Positions 16,066-22,758 of a stretch of 48,687 bases of DNA are shown in pieces (position 1 is the first letter of the stretch; the number at the start of each line of letters is the position of its first letter). The translations under genes were made by a program, and so were the position numbers. The notes beneath the pieces are model-generated. The model was not told the DNA's origin. It did no database searches and saw only the letters and a list, made by a program, of their open reading frames with translations. Origin of the DNA: JAYXXU01 sp049301135 (GTDB taxonomy: Bacteria; Pseudomonadota; Gammaproteobacteria; Pseudomonadales; Moraxellaceae); assembly GCA_049301135.1 (NCBI GenBank), contig JBAQKP010000239.1, positions 1 to 48,687 on the forward strand, read 5' to 3'.

Positions 16066-16208
16066 TTCGTCAGCCCTATCTCTTTTTGCTTCCCGCACAG
16101 CCTGCATTCAAATACTTGCCGACCATCCCAACTAATGCCGCCAACCCGAAACCATACCTTGCCCTTGTGCATACAGAGCGCTTGGCGAATGACCGATCTA
16201 ATATTCAT
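16062..16208 (-). CDS. Very small zinc-finger-like protein
   Basis: This 48-aa protein begins MNIRSVIRQALCMHKGKVWF. Its C-x2-H and C-x2-C groups (CMHK...CRLC) look like a zinc knuckle. It fills a gap exactly with ATGA overlaps on both sides (16208-16205 and 16065-16062), which is strong support that it is real. Confidence 0.65.
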   Translation of the reverse strand: MNIRSVIRQALCMHKGKVWFRVGGISWDGRQVFECRLCGKQKEIGLTK

Positions 16209-16456
16209 CCCCTCTCTCCCCTGCCAATGGCCTCGCGGATGGCGTCAATGAACCATGCCGCTCCGATTTCAATTTCCGTCCGCTTTTTAAATTCGGCAGC
16301 GTGTCTCTCCGCAATCTCCCGCACCTGCTCGTCGGTGAGGGCGGGGCGCAAATAGAGAGGAAGCTCGCTATCGTCCTGCGGCTCAATATCACCATTGAAT
16401 CGAAAGCCGTTCTTGCGTAGCCATGCTACAGGCAGCATTTCAGGCGTTACAGCCAT
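16205..16456 (-). CDS. Hypothetical accessory protein
   Basis: This 83-aa protein begins MAVTPEMLPVAWLRKNGF. The start at 16456 is supported by similarity to the start of the 35971 gene (MTVTPEML) and an overlap with the upstream stop. It has a mixed charged/helical C-terminal part (TDEQVREIAERHAAEFKKR). The 18 bases covering VTPEML are identical in the other cassette. Confidence 0.6.
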   Translation of the reverse strand: MAVTPEMLPVAWLRKNGFRFNGDIEPQDDSELPLYLRPALTDEQVREIAERHAAEFKKRTEIEIGAAWFIDAIREAIGRGERG

Positions 16457-16554
16457 CGAATCACCCCAATTACATAACCGACCATGATGCCAACCCATAG
16501 GCCGAAAAACGCCCCAATCACTAACATTTTGAACGCCCAATCTCTATCACTCAT
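16447..16554 (-). CDS. Tiny membrane protein
   Basis: This 35-aa protein begins MSDRDWAFKMLVIGAFFG and has a single hydrophobic helix (residues 9-33). It overlaps its upstream neighbour by 8 bases and its downstream neighbour by 10. Its start lies inside a 29-base block shared exactly with 35946-35974, where another tiny membrane protein begins. Confidence 0.55.
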   Translation of the reverse strand: MSDRDWAFKMLVIGAFFGLWVGIMVGYVIGVIRWL

Positions 16555-17404
16555 GCTGCTCTCCTGCCGACAGGGCGGCCTTAATGACATCCCCGGCATC
16601 CCATGGCCTGCTGTGCCGCAGAGCCTCCATCGCGGTATGCAGTACCTCCCGCAGCGCCTCGCACTCCTTCCGGCTGCGCTCAAGGTCGGCCTCTAGCCAA
16701 AGCATCGCTGCCTGCGCCTTTGCGTTTGCTTCGCAGGCTTCCTTTCGGACTTGCTCGGCCCGGCTGTACTGCATCTTGTAGTAGCCGCATTGGTTTTCGG
16801 CGGCAATAAGCTCGTCGATCTTGCGCGACACGGCTCCGGCAAGATGCTTGCTATGGGCTGTTTCCTTCTCAAGCTCGGCAGCCATTCGGCGCACCTGCTC
16901 GGCAAGCGACACATCGCCACCGTCAGGCGGGTCCATGTAGACCGGACCGGGCAATGCTGCGGAAACTTCGGCAAGCGCCACCGTCAGCCGGGAGACTTCG
17001 GCGGTGAGGGTGGTGAGCGCAGATTCCGGATAGAGCTTCGTGCCAACAGGAACGCTCCGACTAAAGCGGGCGTGAAGCGTGGACACCTTGCACATATCGC
17101 GGCTTTGGTGCGAGTAGACCTCGGCCACAGCCTCCCCCGCGTCATGGCTGGCGAGCGAGACTTTCTCTGGCATCGAGCCAGTCATCAGCATGTGCGCCGC
17201 CTCAACAGACGATGCGCTGCCCGGGCCGTACGCCGCGTTATGGCTGGCGGGAGGGGTGGGCTTCTCGTGATACGGATTAGGCTTCGCGCAATGCGGGCAG
17301 GCGGCGAACCAGTGCCCGAGCGAACGCTCTACCGGGTCGCCGTACATCTTGTGGCCCTTAGTGTGGGTGCAGTCGTGAATCCACCGCAGTTTCTCACTCG
17401 TCAT
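16547..17404 (-). CDS. Ea22-like accessory protein, cassette A
   Basis: This 285-aa protein begins MTSEKLRWIHDCTHTKGHKM. It has a CPHC zinc-type pair near residue 36, a middle segment SHDAGEAVAEVYSHQSRDMC, and a long C-terminal coiled coil ending SAGEQHE. The middle 172 bases (16981-17152) match 35550-35721 with two differences, so it is a paralogue of the 35352 gene. The composition is like lambda Ea22/Ead accessory proteins, whose function is unknown. It overlaps the upstream gene by 11 bases. Confidence 0.7.
   Translation of the reverse strand: MTSEKLRWIHDCTHTKGHKMYGDPVERSLGHWFAACPHCAKPNPYHEKPTPPASHNAAYGPGSASSVEAAHMLMTGSMPEKVSLASHDAGEAVAEVYSHQSRDMCKVSTLHARFSRSVPVGTKLYPESALTTLTAEVSRLTVALAEVSAALPGPVYMDPPDGGDVSLAEQVRRMAAELEKETAHSKHLAGAVSRKIDELIAAENQCGYYKMQYSRAEQVRKEACEANAKAQAAMLWLEADLERSRKECEALREVLHTAMEALRHSRPWDAGDVIKAALSAGEQHE
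16981..17152 (-). repeat. Inverted repeat R2, copy A (172 bp)
   Basis: Reverse complement of 35550-35721 with two mismatches in 172 bases and no gaps. It encodes the middle of the accessory protein gene in both cassettes. Confidence 0.95.
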
Positions 17405-17672
17405 GTTCCTGCTCCTTCTTCGCCTTTACGCGCTTCATGTGACCGCGCAGGCTTGCATTGCTGCGCCGCAGGGCGTCTCGATCCTCTCGGGCGGCCCTAC
17501 ACTCACGCTCCCAGTAGTCGCGCTCCCGCATCAACTCGGTATGGCGAATAGCCACTTTCTCCAGGGAGTCGGCAATTCGGAGCAGACTGCCGGTGTTGAT
17601 CTGCTCAAGCGTTAGCGACTCGCTGGTGGAAACCCACTCGATCTTGCTGGCCGCACGTAAAGACTGTCCCAT
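17394..17672 (-). CDS. Coiled-coil accessory protein
   Basis: This 92-aa protein begins MGQSLRAASKIEWVSTSESL. The ATG at 17672 forms TGATG with the upstream stop. It is mostly coiled coil (SLEKVAIRHTELMRERDYW onward) and ends KKEQEHDE; the same ending (KKEQEHE) closes the unrelated 35138 gene. The function is unknown. Confidence 0.6.
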   Translation of the reverse strand: MGQSLRAASKIEWVSTSESLTLEQINTGSLLRIADSLEKVAIRHTELMRERDYWERECRAAREDRDALRRSNASLRGHMKRVKAKKEQEHDE

Positions 17673-17737
17673 CACATCCCCCTCTTAGCATTGCGCTTGG
17701 CGCGTCGTTCGGCGGCTGCCTGGATGCGCTTATTCAT
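17672..17737 (-). CDS. 21-aa micro-ORF in cassette A
   Basis: MNKRIQAAAERRAKRNAKRGM joins ATGA upstream and TGATG downstream. Its basic part (RRAKRNAKR) is shared, over 28 identical bases, with the C terminus of the 37-aa membrane protein at 35025-35138. It may be a remnant of such a protein that lost its membrane helix, or a coupling peptide. Confidence 0.4.
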   Translation of the reverse strand: MNKRIQAAAERRAKRNAKRGM

Positions 17738-18012
17738 GCCTGATTCTCCAGAATCATCACGGGAAAAGCCCCGCGAGAGTTCGGCTTGGCCTCGTGGTAC
17801 AGGCAGTTAAATTCGCCAGACACATCCGGGACGGCTCGCCACCAGACGCGCACGATATTGCACCTGTCGTATTCAGTGACCGGCTCGCCCGTGTAGTAGC
17901 TGACCGACTCCCTGAATTCCGTTTCGTCGTGGTCGTGCCCCCGGCTGTAGTAGCCGTAGCAGCAGTCGTCGTTGATAGCCGGGCTAACGTCCAGCTTGTA
18001 TTTATTAGTCAT
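17734..18012 (-). CDS. Hypothetical accessory protein
   Basis: This 92-aa protein begins MTNKYKLDVSPAINDDCCYG, with many Tyr, Asp and Cys residues and a VRVWWRAVPD strand. No family is recognised. It starts three bases after the upstream stop, just outside a 37-base block shared with the other cassette. Confidence 0.55.
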   Translation of the reverse strand: MTNKYKLDVSPAINDDCCYGYYSRGHDHDETEFRESVSYYTGEPVTEYDRCNIVRVWWRAVPDVSGEFNCLYHEAKPNSRGAFPVMILENQA

Positions 18013-18015
18013 CCC

Positions 18016-18228
18016 TCAGCCCTCCCCATCGACGGAAGGGGCGGGCGGTATCCGCTCCCAATAGCTGTAGAAATTTGCGCCGGCGTGGAAAGCAAAGCTG
18101 CTCGTGGTTTTGTAGAGGAAAGCTTTGCAGTCGGCGCAGTACACCCACTTTGATGCCAGCTTGCCTCCGCTCTCGCGCTTTCCAAGATAGATGAGCTTTA
18201 CTGCCTTAGCCCTGTGCCGGCACTTCAT
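18016..18228 (-). CDS. Small zinc-ribbon accessory protein
   Basis: This 70-aa protein begins MKCRHRAKAVKLIYLGKRES. CRH and CADC groups suggest a zinc ribbon. The start at 18228 gives an ATGA overlap; the longer reading is rejected. It ends PPAPSVDGEG, and the same ending, with 37 identical bases, closes the unrelated 34353 gene. Confidence 0.6.
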   Translation of the reverse strand: MKCRHRAKAVKLIYLGKRESGGKLASKWVYCADCKAFLYKTTSSFAFHAGANFYSYWERIPPAPSVDGEG

Positions 18229-18986
18229 TCTTGGCCTCCGTTGACGGTGTCTGGCGGGAGCGGCTGCCACGCAACCACGCTATCGGTCAGGTCGTCGGTG
18301 CCAGTCCAGCCGTCATAACTCGTGAATGCCATACGGCCGTAGTGAGCCTTATAGGACGCTACAGACATTCCTCCAGCCTTGTGCAGCACGAGATAGCTTC
18401 CTTTCGCCTCCGGCGGCCTCTCGCTGCACTTCACCCACCCCGTAGCAGATGGCGAGGCGAGGAGTGCGCGGATAGCGTCAGCGGCATCGCCAGCCCGGAC
18501 ATTGCCGACGACACGAACGTCCGGCTCCCACGCCATGAAGCAGGCCAGCAAGTCGGCCGCCGTCTGCCGTGCAGCATCATCCCCACCCCCGCCACCCTGC
18601 GCCACGGCCTCAGTAGCCACCGGCGCGGGGGCGGGGGCGGGGGCAGGGGCGGCGGCGAGCATGGCGTCGTAAATACTCGCTAGCTCGATTTTGGTCATCA
18701 CCGCATCAGCGCCGCGTCTTGTCTGGTTTTTCGCATACGCAATGGCCTCCAGGACGTCCTGCGTCGGCTCAACCGGAACCAGCCTCCACCCATCCAGCAC
18801 AGCGACAGCAGCGGGCGGGGTGTGACGGGAGAACTCGCGCTCACCCAGCACCTTCTCGTCTGCAACCACGACAAGCCGAGCAAGCTCGCGGGCCATTTCG
18901 TCCGGCTTGTAGCTGCTAACCGATTCCAGTACGCGGGTCAGCTTCCTCGTGAAGTAATCAACGTCGAGGCCAAATTCATTTCGCAT
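18225..18986 (-). CDS. Ead/Ea22-like protein with C-terminal DUF551-like domain
   Basis: This 253-aa protein begins MRNEFGLDVDYFTRKLTRVL. The central DGWRLVPVEPTQDVLEAIAYAKNQ and an Ala/Pro linker lead to a C-terminal GWVKCSERPPEAKGSYLVLH...VVAWQPLPP, which matches the DUF551 pattern of phage Ea22-type proteins. The function is unknown; such genes are dispensable for lytic growth in lambda. TGATG coupling at 18986 fixes the start. Confidence 0.7.
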   Translation of the reverse strand: MRNEFGLDVDYFTRKLTRVLESVSSYKPDEMARELARLVVVADEKVLGEREFSRHTPPAAVAVLDGWRLVPVEPTQDVLEAIAYAKNQTRRGADAVMTKIELASIYDAMLAAAPAPAPAPAPVATEAVAQGGGGGDDAARQTAADLLACFMAWEPDVRVVGNVRAGDAADAIRALLASPSATGWVKCSERPPEAKGSYLVLHKAGGMSVASYKAHYGRMAFTSYDGWTGTDDLTDSVVAWQPLPPDTVNGGQE

Positions 18987-19143
18987 CACTTCTTCTCCTG
19001 CTCGGCGGCGAGGGCGGCCCGCGCATGGGTAATCAGCTCGACCGCCTTACCCGCAAAACCAATGATCGAGCCACTTTCGCGGGCGGCCTTGTCGAAAGCC
19101 TCCAGCACGCCCCGCATCCTCCCCTCCAGCTCTCGGCTCTCGG
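18986..19143 (-). repeat. Inverted repeat R1, copy A (158 bp)
   Basis: Reverse complement of 34196-34353 with three mismatches in 158 bases and no gaps. It covers the 3' end of one gene through the TGATG that starts the next. Confidence 0.95.
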
Positions 19144-19546
19144 TCAGACGCATCGCAAGGCGACCGCCGGCGCAGGACAGGTCATCTATCCGCTCACAGG
19201 CGTCAGCCAATTCTTCCCGGATCTCGGCAAGCTGCGCCTCCAGTTCCGCCACCCGGCCGGAGTCGGGGTGGGTGTAGAGCTTCATGCCGTGCGGAGGCGC
19301 TCCAAAAGACCACTCAACGGACACATGCTCGCCACTTCCGCCGACGTTCCAGTGCTTAACAGTGCCAACCGCCCCGCCCGCCTCAGCGAGGGCCTGGCTC
19401 TCCCCCATCACCCTCACTGCTGCCCTCGCATAGGCCATACACCGCGCCGAGTATCCATGACCCATGTCGTCGGCCATGGCCTTGGCCGCCCTTACCTCCA
19501 GCTCGCGCCGGCGCAGATCAGCCGCATCTTCCGTCAGCGTGCTCAT
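18986..19546 (-). CDS. Coiled-coil accessory protein, cassette A
   Basis: This 186-aa protein begins MSTLTEDAADLRRRELEVRA. The ATG at 19546 overlaps the LuxR-type gene by ATGA. The N-terminal part (AKAMADDMGHGYSARCMAYA) is unique. A coiled coil follows, and the last 52 residues (ESRELEGRMRGVLEAFDKAA to AEQEKK) are nearly identical to the end of the 33832 gene. Confidence 0.65.
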   Translation of the reverse strand: MSTLTEDAADLRRRELEVRAAKAMADDMGHGYSARCMAYARAAVRVMGESQALAEAGGAVGTVKHWNVGGSGEHVSVEWSFGAPPHGMKLYTHPDSGRVAELEAQLAEIREELADACERIDDLSCAGGRLAMRLTESRELEGRMRGVLEAFDKAARESGSIIGFAGKAVELITHARAALAAEQEKK

Positions 19547-19788
19547 GCGGGCGCCCTCCAGTCCGTCACCAGGCCGGCCATTCCCAAGATCACGCCAAGC
19601 TGCACGGCCTTCTTGATGCCCAGGGCCTTGTAGGTGTTGTAGCGGTGGGTCTTGATGGTGTCCTCGGTCACGCACAGTTGCTCCGCGATCTCCGGCGTGC
19701 CCAGGCCGTTGGCGAGCATCAGCGCAATCTGCCGCTGCTTCCTGGTCAGCAAATCGAGCGCGGCTTTGGCTTCTTCACTCTTTGTCAT
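19543..19788 (-). CDS. Single-domain LuxR/GerE-type HTH protein
   Basis: This 81-aa protein begins MTKSEEAKAALDLLTRKQRQ and is almost entirely a LuxR C-terminal HTH (LTRKQRQIALMLANGLGTPEIAEQLCVTEDTIKTHRYN). It has no receiver or ligand domain, so it may bind DNA constitutively. The ATG at 19788 has GGAG upstream and is preferred over a TTG at 19803. Its place between a candidate late regulator and accessory genes suggests control of phage or host promoters. Confidence 0.8.
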   Translation of the reverse strand: MTKSEEAKAALDLLTRKQRQIALMLANGLGTPEIAEQLCVTEDTIKTHRYNTYKALGIKKAVQLGVILGMAGLVTDWRAPA

Positions 19789-19792
19789 GGCT

Positions 19793-20389
19793 CTACTCTC
19801 CAATCAGGCCAGCGTCGCTGAACACGCGCTGCAGGTGGGTCAATGCGTCTTTGCGCCAGCCGTCCAGCTGGTCGCGGATGTCCTTCCGCCAGCGGCGAAG
19901 GGTTCGTTCAGGCACTTCGGCCAGGCTCCACTCCGTCACCACAGCGCCCTTCTTGAGGTGATGAAAGGCCCATGTGCCCACGGCCATGCCACGAAACAGC
20001 GGGTCGGCAGGGCTTTCTATTTCAGCGGCCAGGCTCTCGCAGGCAGCCAGGCGCTCCTTGTCGCTCACGGCATAGAGAGCCGTCAGGACCAGCCACTGGC
20101 GTTCGCTTACGGCGCGATGAATCAGGCTGCGGGTGATCGTGTCCTGGTCGCGCATCTCGGTGCGGCTGAGCTGGGCGCCACCGGCAGGCCGGGAGGACTC
20201 ATGCTCAACGAACCCAGGGCGGTAGAGCTTCTGCCAGTGGGCTGGCTCCGGTGCGGCCAGCAGGTCGACGGACATGGCGCGCCGGACGGCGTGGTCTTCA
20301 TCGCGGTAAACACTCATTCCATAACGCCCTCTTGTTGTTTGATGCTCAGCAATCCGAGGCTGCTGGATTCGTTCGGCAATGGTCGTCAT
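19793..20389 (-). CDS. Candidate late-gene regulator (antiterminator position)
   Basis: This 198-aa protein begins MTTIAERIQQPRIAEHQTTR. The C-terminal part has an HTH-like segment (WSLAEVPERTLRRWRKDIRDQLDGW, about residues 153-177). It does not match a Q family that I can name. It lies downstream of NinG and the nin-like genes, where lambda carries Q, and the late leader has the promoter-terminator layout that needs such a factor. The Q role is inference. Confidence 0.5.
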   Translation of the reverse strand: MTTIAERIQQPRIAEHQTTRGRYGMSVYRDEDHAVRRAMSVDLLAAPEPAHWQKLYRPGFVEHESSRPAGGAQLSRTEMRDQDTITRSLIHRAVSERQWLVLTALYAVSDKERLAACESLAAEIESPADPLFRGMAVGTWAFHHLKKGAVVTEWSLAEVPERTLRRWRKDIRDQLDGWRKDALTHLQRVFSDAGLIGE

Positions 20390-20982
20390 GCCACCCTCCG
20401 GTCCGGCATCAGGCCGGCCATTTGCTCAATGACGTCCTGATCGAGGTCAGGCCAGTAGTGCTCGGCGACATGGCGGCAGACGCCGTCCCACACCTGGCGG
20501 AACTTGTCCTCGGGCATGGCGTCGAAGGACAGGCTGGCGGCCTGCTTCACCGGCACCGTCTTGATGTCCGGCAGCACCGCGGCCAGCATCCGCGCGGCAG
20601 CCGCACCCAGCAGGCTGTCGGCCACGGCCAGGATCGCGCTCACCACCGGCGTGGCGTCGATCTCGACCACCTCGCAGGCCACGCCGGCCTCCAGCTGGAC
20701 CCGCTTGATGGCGCCGTGGCAGTCCAGGTTCTCGAAGCCTTCAACGTGCTCGACCAGGTACTGCCCCAGCACATGGACCAGCCGGTTGAACTTCGGATTG
20801 CGCGGCTGCTTGGGATCACAGCGCACCTCTTGGCCGGTCTTGAATCCACGCTGGCGCATCAGGTGGCGGTCGATGTCGGAGGACGGCACCAGGGCGCCCA
20901 CCATCTCGCCGGTCTCCGGATCGACCAGCTTGCGGGCCGTGAAATAGATCGGGCGGGAGGGGCGCTTCGTGGATTTCTTCAT
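20386..20982 (-). CDS. DUF1367-like nin-region protein
   Basis: This 198-aa protein begins MKKSTKRPSRPIYFTARKLV. The segments KFNRLVHVLGQYLVEHVEGF, HGAIKRVQLE and SLSFDAMPEDKFRQVWDGVC resemble DUF1367/NinB-neighbour proteins of phage replication regions. The ATG at 20982 has a GAGGTGAGC ribosome site. It couples to the next gene by ATGA (20389-20386). The biochemical role is unknown. Confidence 0.6.
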   Translation of the reverse strand: MKKSTKRPSRPIYFTARKLVDPETGEMVGALVPSSDIDRHLMRQRGFKTGQEVRCDPKQPRNPKFNRLVHVLGQYLVEHVEGFENLDCHGAIKRVQLEAGVACEVVEIDATPVVSAILAVADSLLGAAAARMLAAVLPDIKTVPVKQAASLSFDAMPEDKFRQVWDGVCRHVAEHYWPDLDQDVIEQMAGLMPDRRVA

Positions 20983-20984
20983 GC

Positions 20985-21233
20985 TCACCTCGCCACTGCC
21001 TGGAAGCCGGCGTCGATGGAGTTCTGGCCGTGCTCGAGCTCGAACTTCTCCAGCTCTTGATTCATCAAGGGGATGATGTCGCGCAGGGTGCATTTCACCG
21101 GCGGGCGAATGGTGAGCCGCTCTTTGATTCCGCCGGGCAGCATGGCCCAGGCCGTCACCGTCCAGTGGCGGGGCTGGCCGTGGTGCTGGCCAATCACTGT
21201 CAGGCCGTTGTGCATCGACCAGATCGCCTTCAT
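20985..21233 (-). CDS. Hypothetical nin-region protein
   Basis: This 82-aa protein begins MKAIWSMHNGLTVIGQHHGQ. A short beta-rich N terminus is followed by TLRDIIPLMNQELEKFELEHG. No family is recognised. An ATGA overlap with the upstream gene and a two-base gap to the downstream start keep it in the operon. Confidence 0.6.
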   Translation of the reverse strand: MKAIWSMHNGLTVIGQHHGQPRHWTVTAWAMLPGGIKERLTIRPPVKCTLRDIIPLMNQELEKFELEHGQNSIDAGFQAVAR

Positions 21234-21598
21234 GCTTGCACCTCCCGGCGGCGGGGTTGGAACATCACCTGCCGGCCGTCAATCTCCGGCTCGCCAATGA
21301 GTGCAGCGCCGATAACGCGGCCCTCGCAGGTCGCACAGAGCGGCCTTCCTTCGCTCGGCTGCGCTACCAGCTGGCCTTTCTTCCGTGCGCTCACGATGAG
21401 GCTCATTCCGCACCAGCAGGTCACGGATAGGTGGGCGGTTTTCAGGCCGTTGTGCAGGGTGACGTGCCGGACGCGGTGCGTGTACTCGCCCTGCAGGGAC
21501 TCGGCGAACGGCAGGGAGCGCTTTGCCGCAGTGCAGTGCTTCCCGGCATGCGGGTGCTTGATGATGCTGCTCGGTTCGATGTCGATCATTGCGCTCAT
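21230..21598 (-). CDS. Cysteine-containing nin-region protein
   Basis: This 122-aa protein begins MSAMIDIEPSSIIKHPHAGK. CWCG and CATC pairs about 30 residues apart suggest one zinc ribbon in the C-terminal half. The ATG at 21598 forms ATGA with the NinG stop. The function is unknown. Confidence 0.6.
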   Translation of the reverse strand: MSAMIDIEPSSIIKHPHAGKHCTAAKRSLPFAESLQGEYTHRVRHVTLHNGLKTAHLSVTCWCGMSLIVSARKKGQLVAQPSEGRPLCATCEGRVIGAALIGEPEIDGRQVMFQPRRREVQA

Positions 21599-22245
21599 GC
21601 CGCCACCGCCTGGCTCCGCGCCTTCGCTAGCTTCCGTTGCTCCGCCCGGTAGTGGGCAGTGATCGCCTGCAGCTCCTCGATGGTGTAGTGGCGGGGCTCG
21701 TGCGGGCCTTCCAACCACTCCACGCGCGCCAGACCGATCTTGGCGATCAGGCGCTCCCGGTAGCCCTCTGCCACCGTCCGGCCCTTACGGGCGTACTTGC
21801 TGGAGCCGGCGTTGCAGGACTTCAGCTGCTTGTGGCAGTTGTCCGGATCGAAGCGGAGCTCGGGATGGGAGCCACGAGACAGGAAGTGGCCGGCATCCCA
21901 CTTGCCGCCGGTCAGCCAGTCCTCGCCGGTGCCATAGCTGCCGCAGCAGATGCACGGCAGATCGTGGTCACGCTCGCGGATCCACGCATTGAAAGCGGCC
22001 TGGGCCTCCTTCAAGTACTCGGCCCTGGTCTTGAGCTTTGCCAGGCCCGCCTTCTTCTCGGCACGGCGCACTGCCCGCTCCACCTTCGCCTGCTTGGCCT
22101 CGGCCTTCTCGCGCTTTGCCCGGGCCAAGGCCAGGGCGCAGTCGATGCCACAGGCGTGCTGCATGGGCATGGTGGCCATGAACGGAGTGGCACAGGCGCG
22201 GCAGGCCTTCGTGCGGGGACGGTAGGCGCGGATGCCGTTAGCCAA
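21595..22245 (-). CDS. ninG: NinG/Rap-like recombination protein (TTG start)
   Basis: This 216-aa protein is read from a TTG at 22245 that has a strong GGAGG five bases upstream and overlaps the previous gene. In-frame ATGs further up (22338) lie inside that gene. It has N-terminal zinc cysteines (CRACATPF...CGIDC), a charged coiled coil, and the C-terminal core CICCGSYGTGEDW...WDAGHFLSRGSHPELRF typical of NinG (an HNH-type fold that cleaves branched DNA). It acts in phage recombination, probably with the ERF/SSB system encoded at 30.4-31.4 kb. Confidence 0.88.
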   Translation of the reverse strand: MANGIRAYRPRTKACRACATPFMATMPMQHACGIDCALALARAKREKAEAKQAKVERAVRRAEKKAGLAKLKTRAEYLKEAQAAFNAWIRERDHDLPCICCGSYGTGEDWLTGGKWDAGHFLSRGSHPELRFDPDNCHKQLKSCNAGSSKYARKGRTVAEGYRERLIAKIGLARVEWLEGPHEPRHYTIEELQAITAHYRAEQRKLAKARSQAVAA

Positions 22246-22429
22246 GGTGGCCTCCAGTGCGGCGGACCGCGCGCTTGAAGTCATCATGGGCAGCCTGCTC
22301 CCGATCCAGCAGGGCCTGGACGCGAGCGCGGTCATCACGGCGACTGGAAAGGCGGTGGGCAGCCATCTCCAGCAGCAGCCACATGCAGGTGAACCCGGCG
22401 AAGATGGCGATCAGTTTCCAGAAGCTCAT
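22238..22429 (-). CDS. Small membrane protein
   Basis: This 63-aa protein begins MSFWKLIAIFAGFTCMWLLL, with a single N-terminal membrane helix (residues 4-24) and a basic cytoplasmic-type tail. The start at 22429 forms ATGA with the upstream stop. The function is unknown. Confidence 0.6.
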   Translation of the reverse strand: MSFWKLIAIFAGFTCMWLLLEMAAHRLSSRRDDRARVQALLDREQAAHDDFKRAVRRTGGHLG

Positions 22430-22758
22430 GCCGCCCTCCGGCCGCGCGTCTCGAAGAAGCCGGCGCGCTCGGGATGCACGAGCATGTACAGGCGAGCGAG
22501 GTCGGGCCACAGCCAGTCCGTCACTTTGAAATCCGCATTGGAGTCGGCCAGCAGCGTGTGGTGGCGAATCACCTCGCCAATGGTGCGCGCCGAATAGTGC
22601 CGCCGGCCTTTGTTCCAGGCATCGTTGGCGTGGTATTCGAAGGCGCCCCACACCAGCCAGTTGCTCGGATGGCTGAACCACTGCTCCATGTTGAGTCGAA
22701 ACATTCCTGGATGGGTGACAACGGCATCCATCACGATCTGTTCCATGGTCTTTTTCAT
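22426..22758 (-). CDS. Hypothetical protein downstream of the helicase
   Basis: This 110-aa protein begins MKKTMEQIVMDAVVTHPGMF. The segment NDAWNKGRRHYSARTIGEVIRHHTLL looks like a compact helical domain. Similar proteins follow replication genes in related phages, but I cannot name the family. Its start forms TGATG with the DnaB stop. Confidence 0.6.
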   Translation of the reverse strand: MKKTMEQIVMDAVVTHPGMFRLNMEQWFSHPSNWLVWGAFEYHANDAWNKGRRHYSARTIGEVIRHHTLLADSNADFKVTDWLWPDLARLYMLVHPERAGFFETRGRRAA

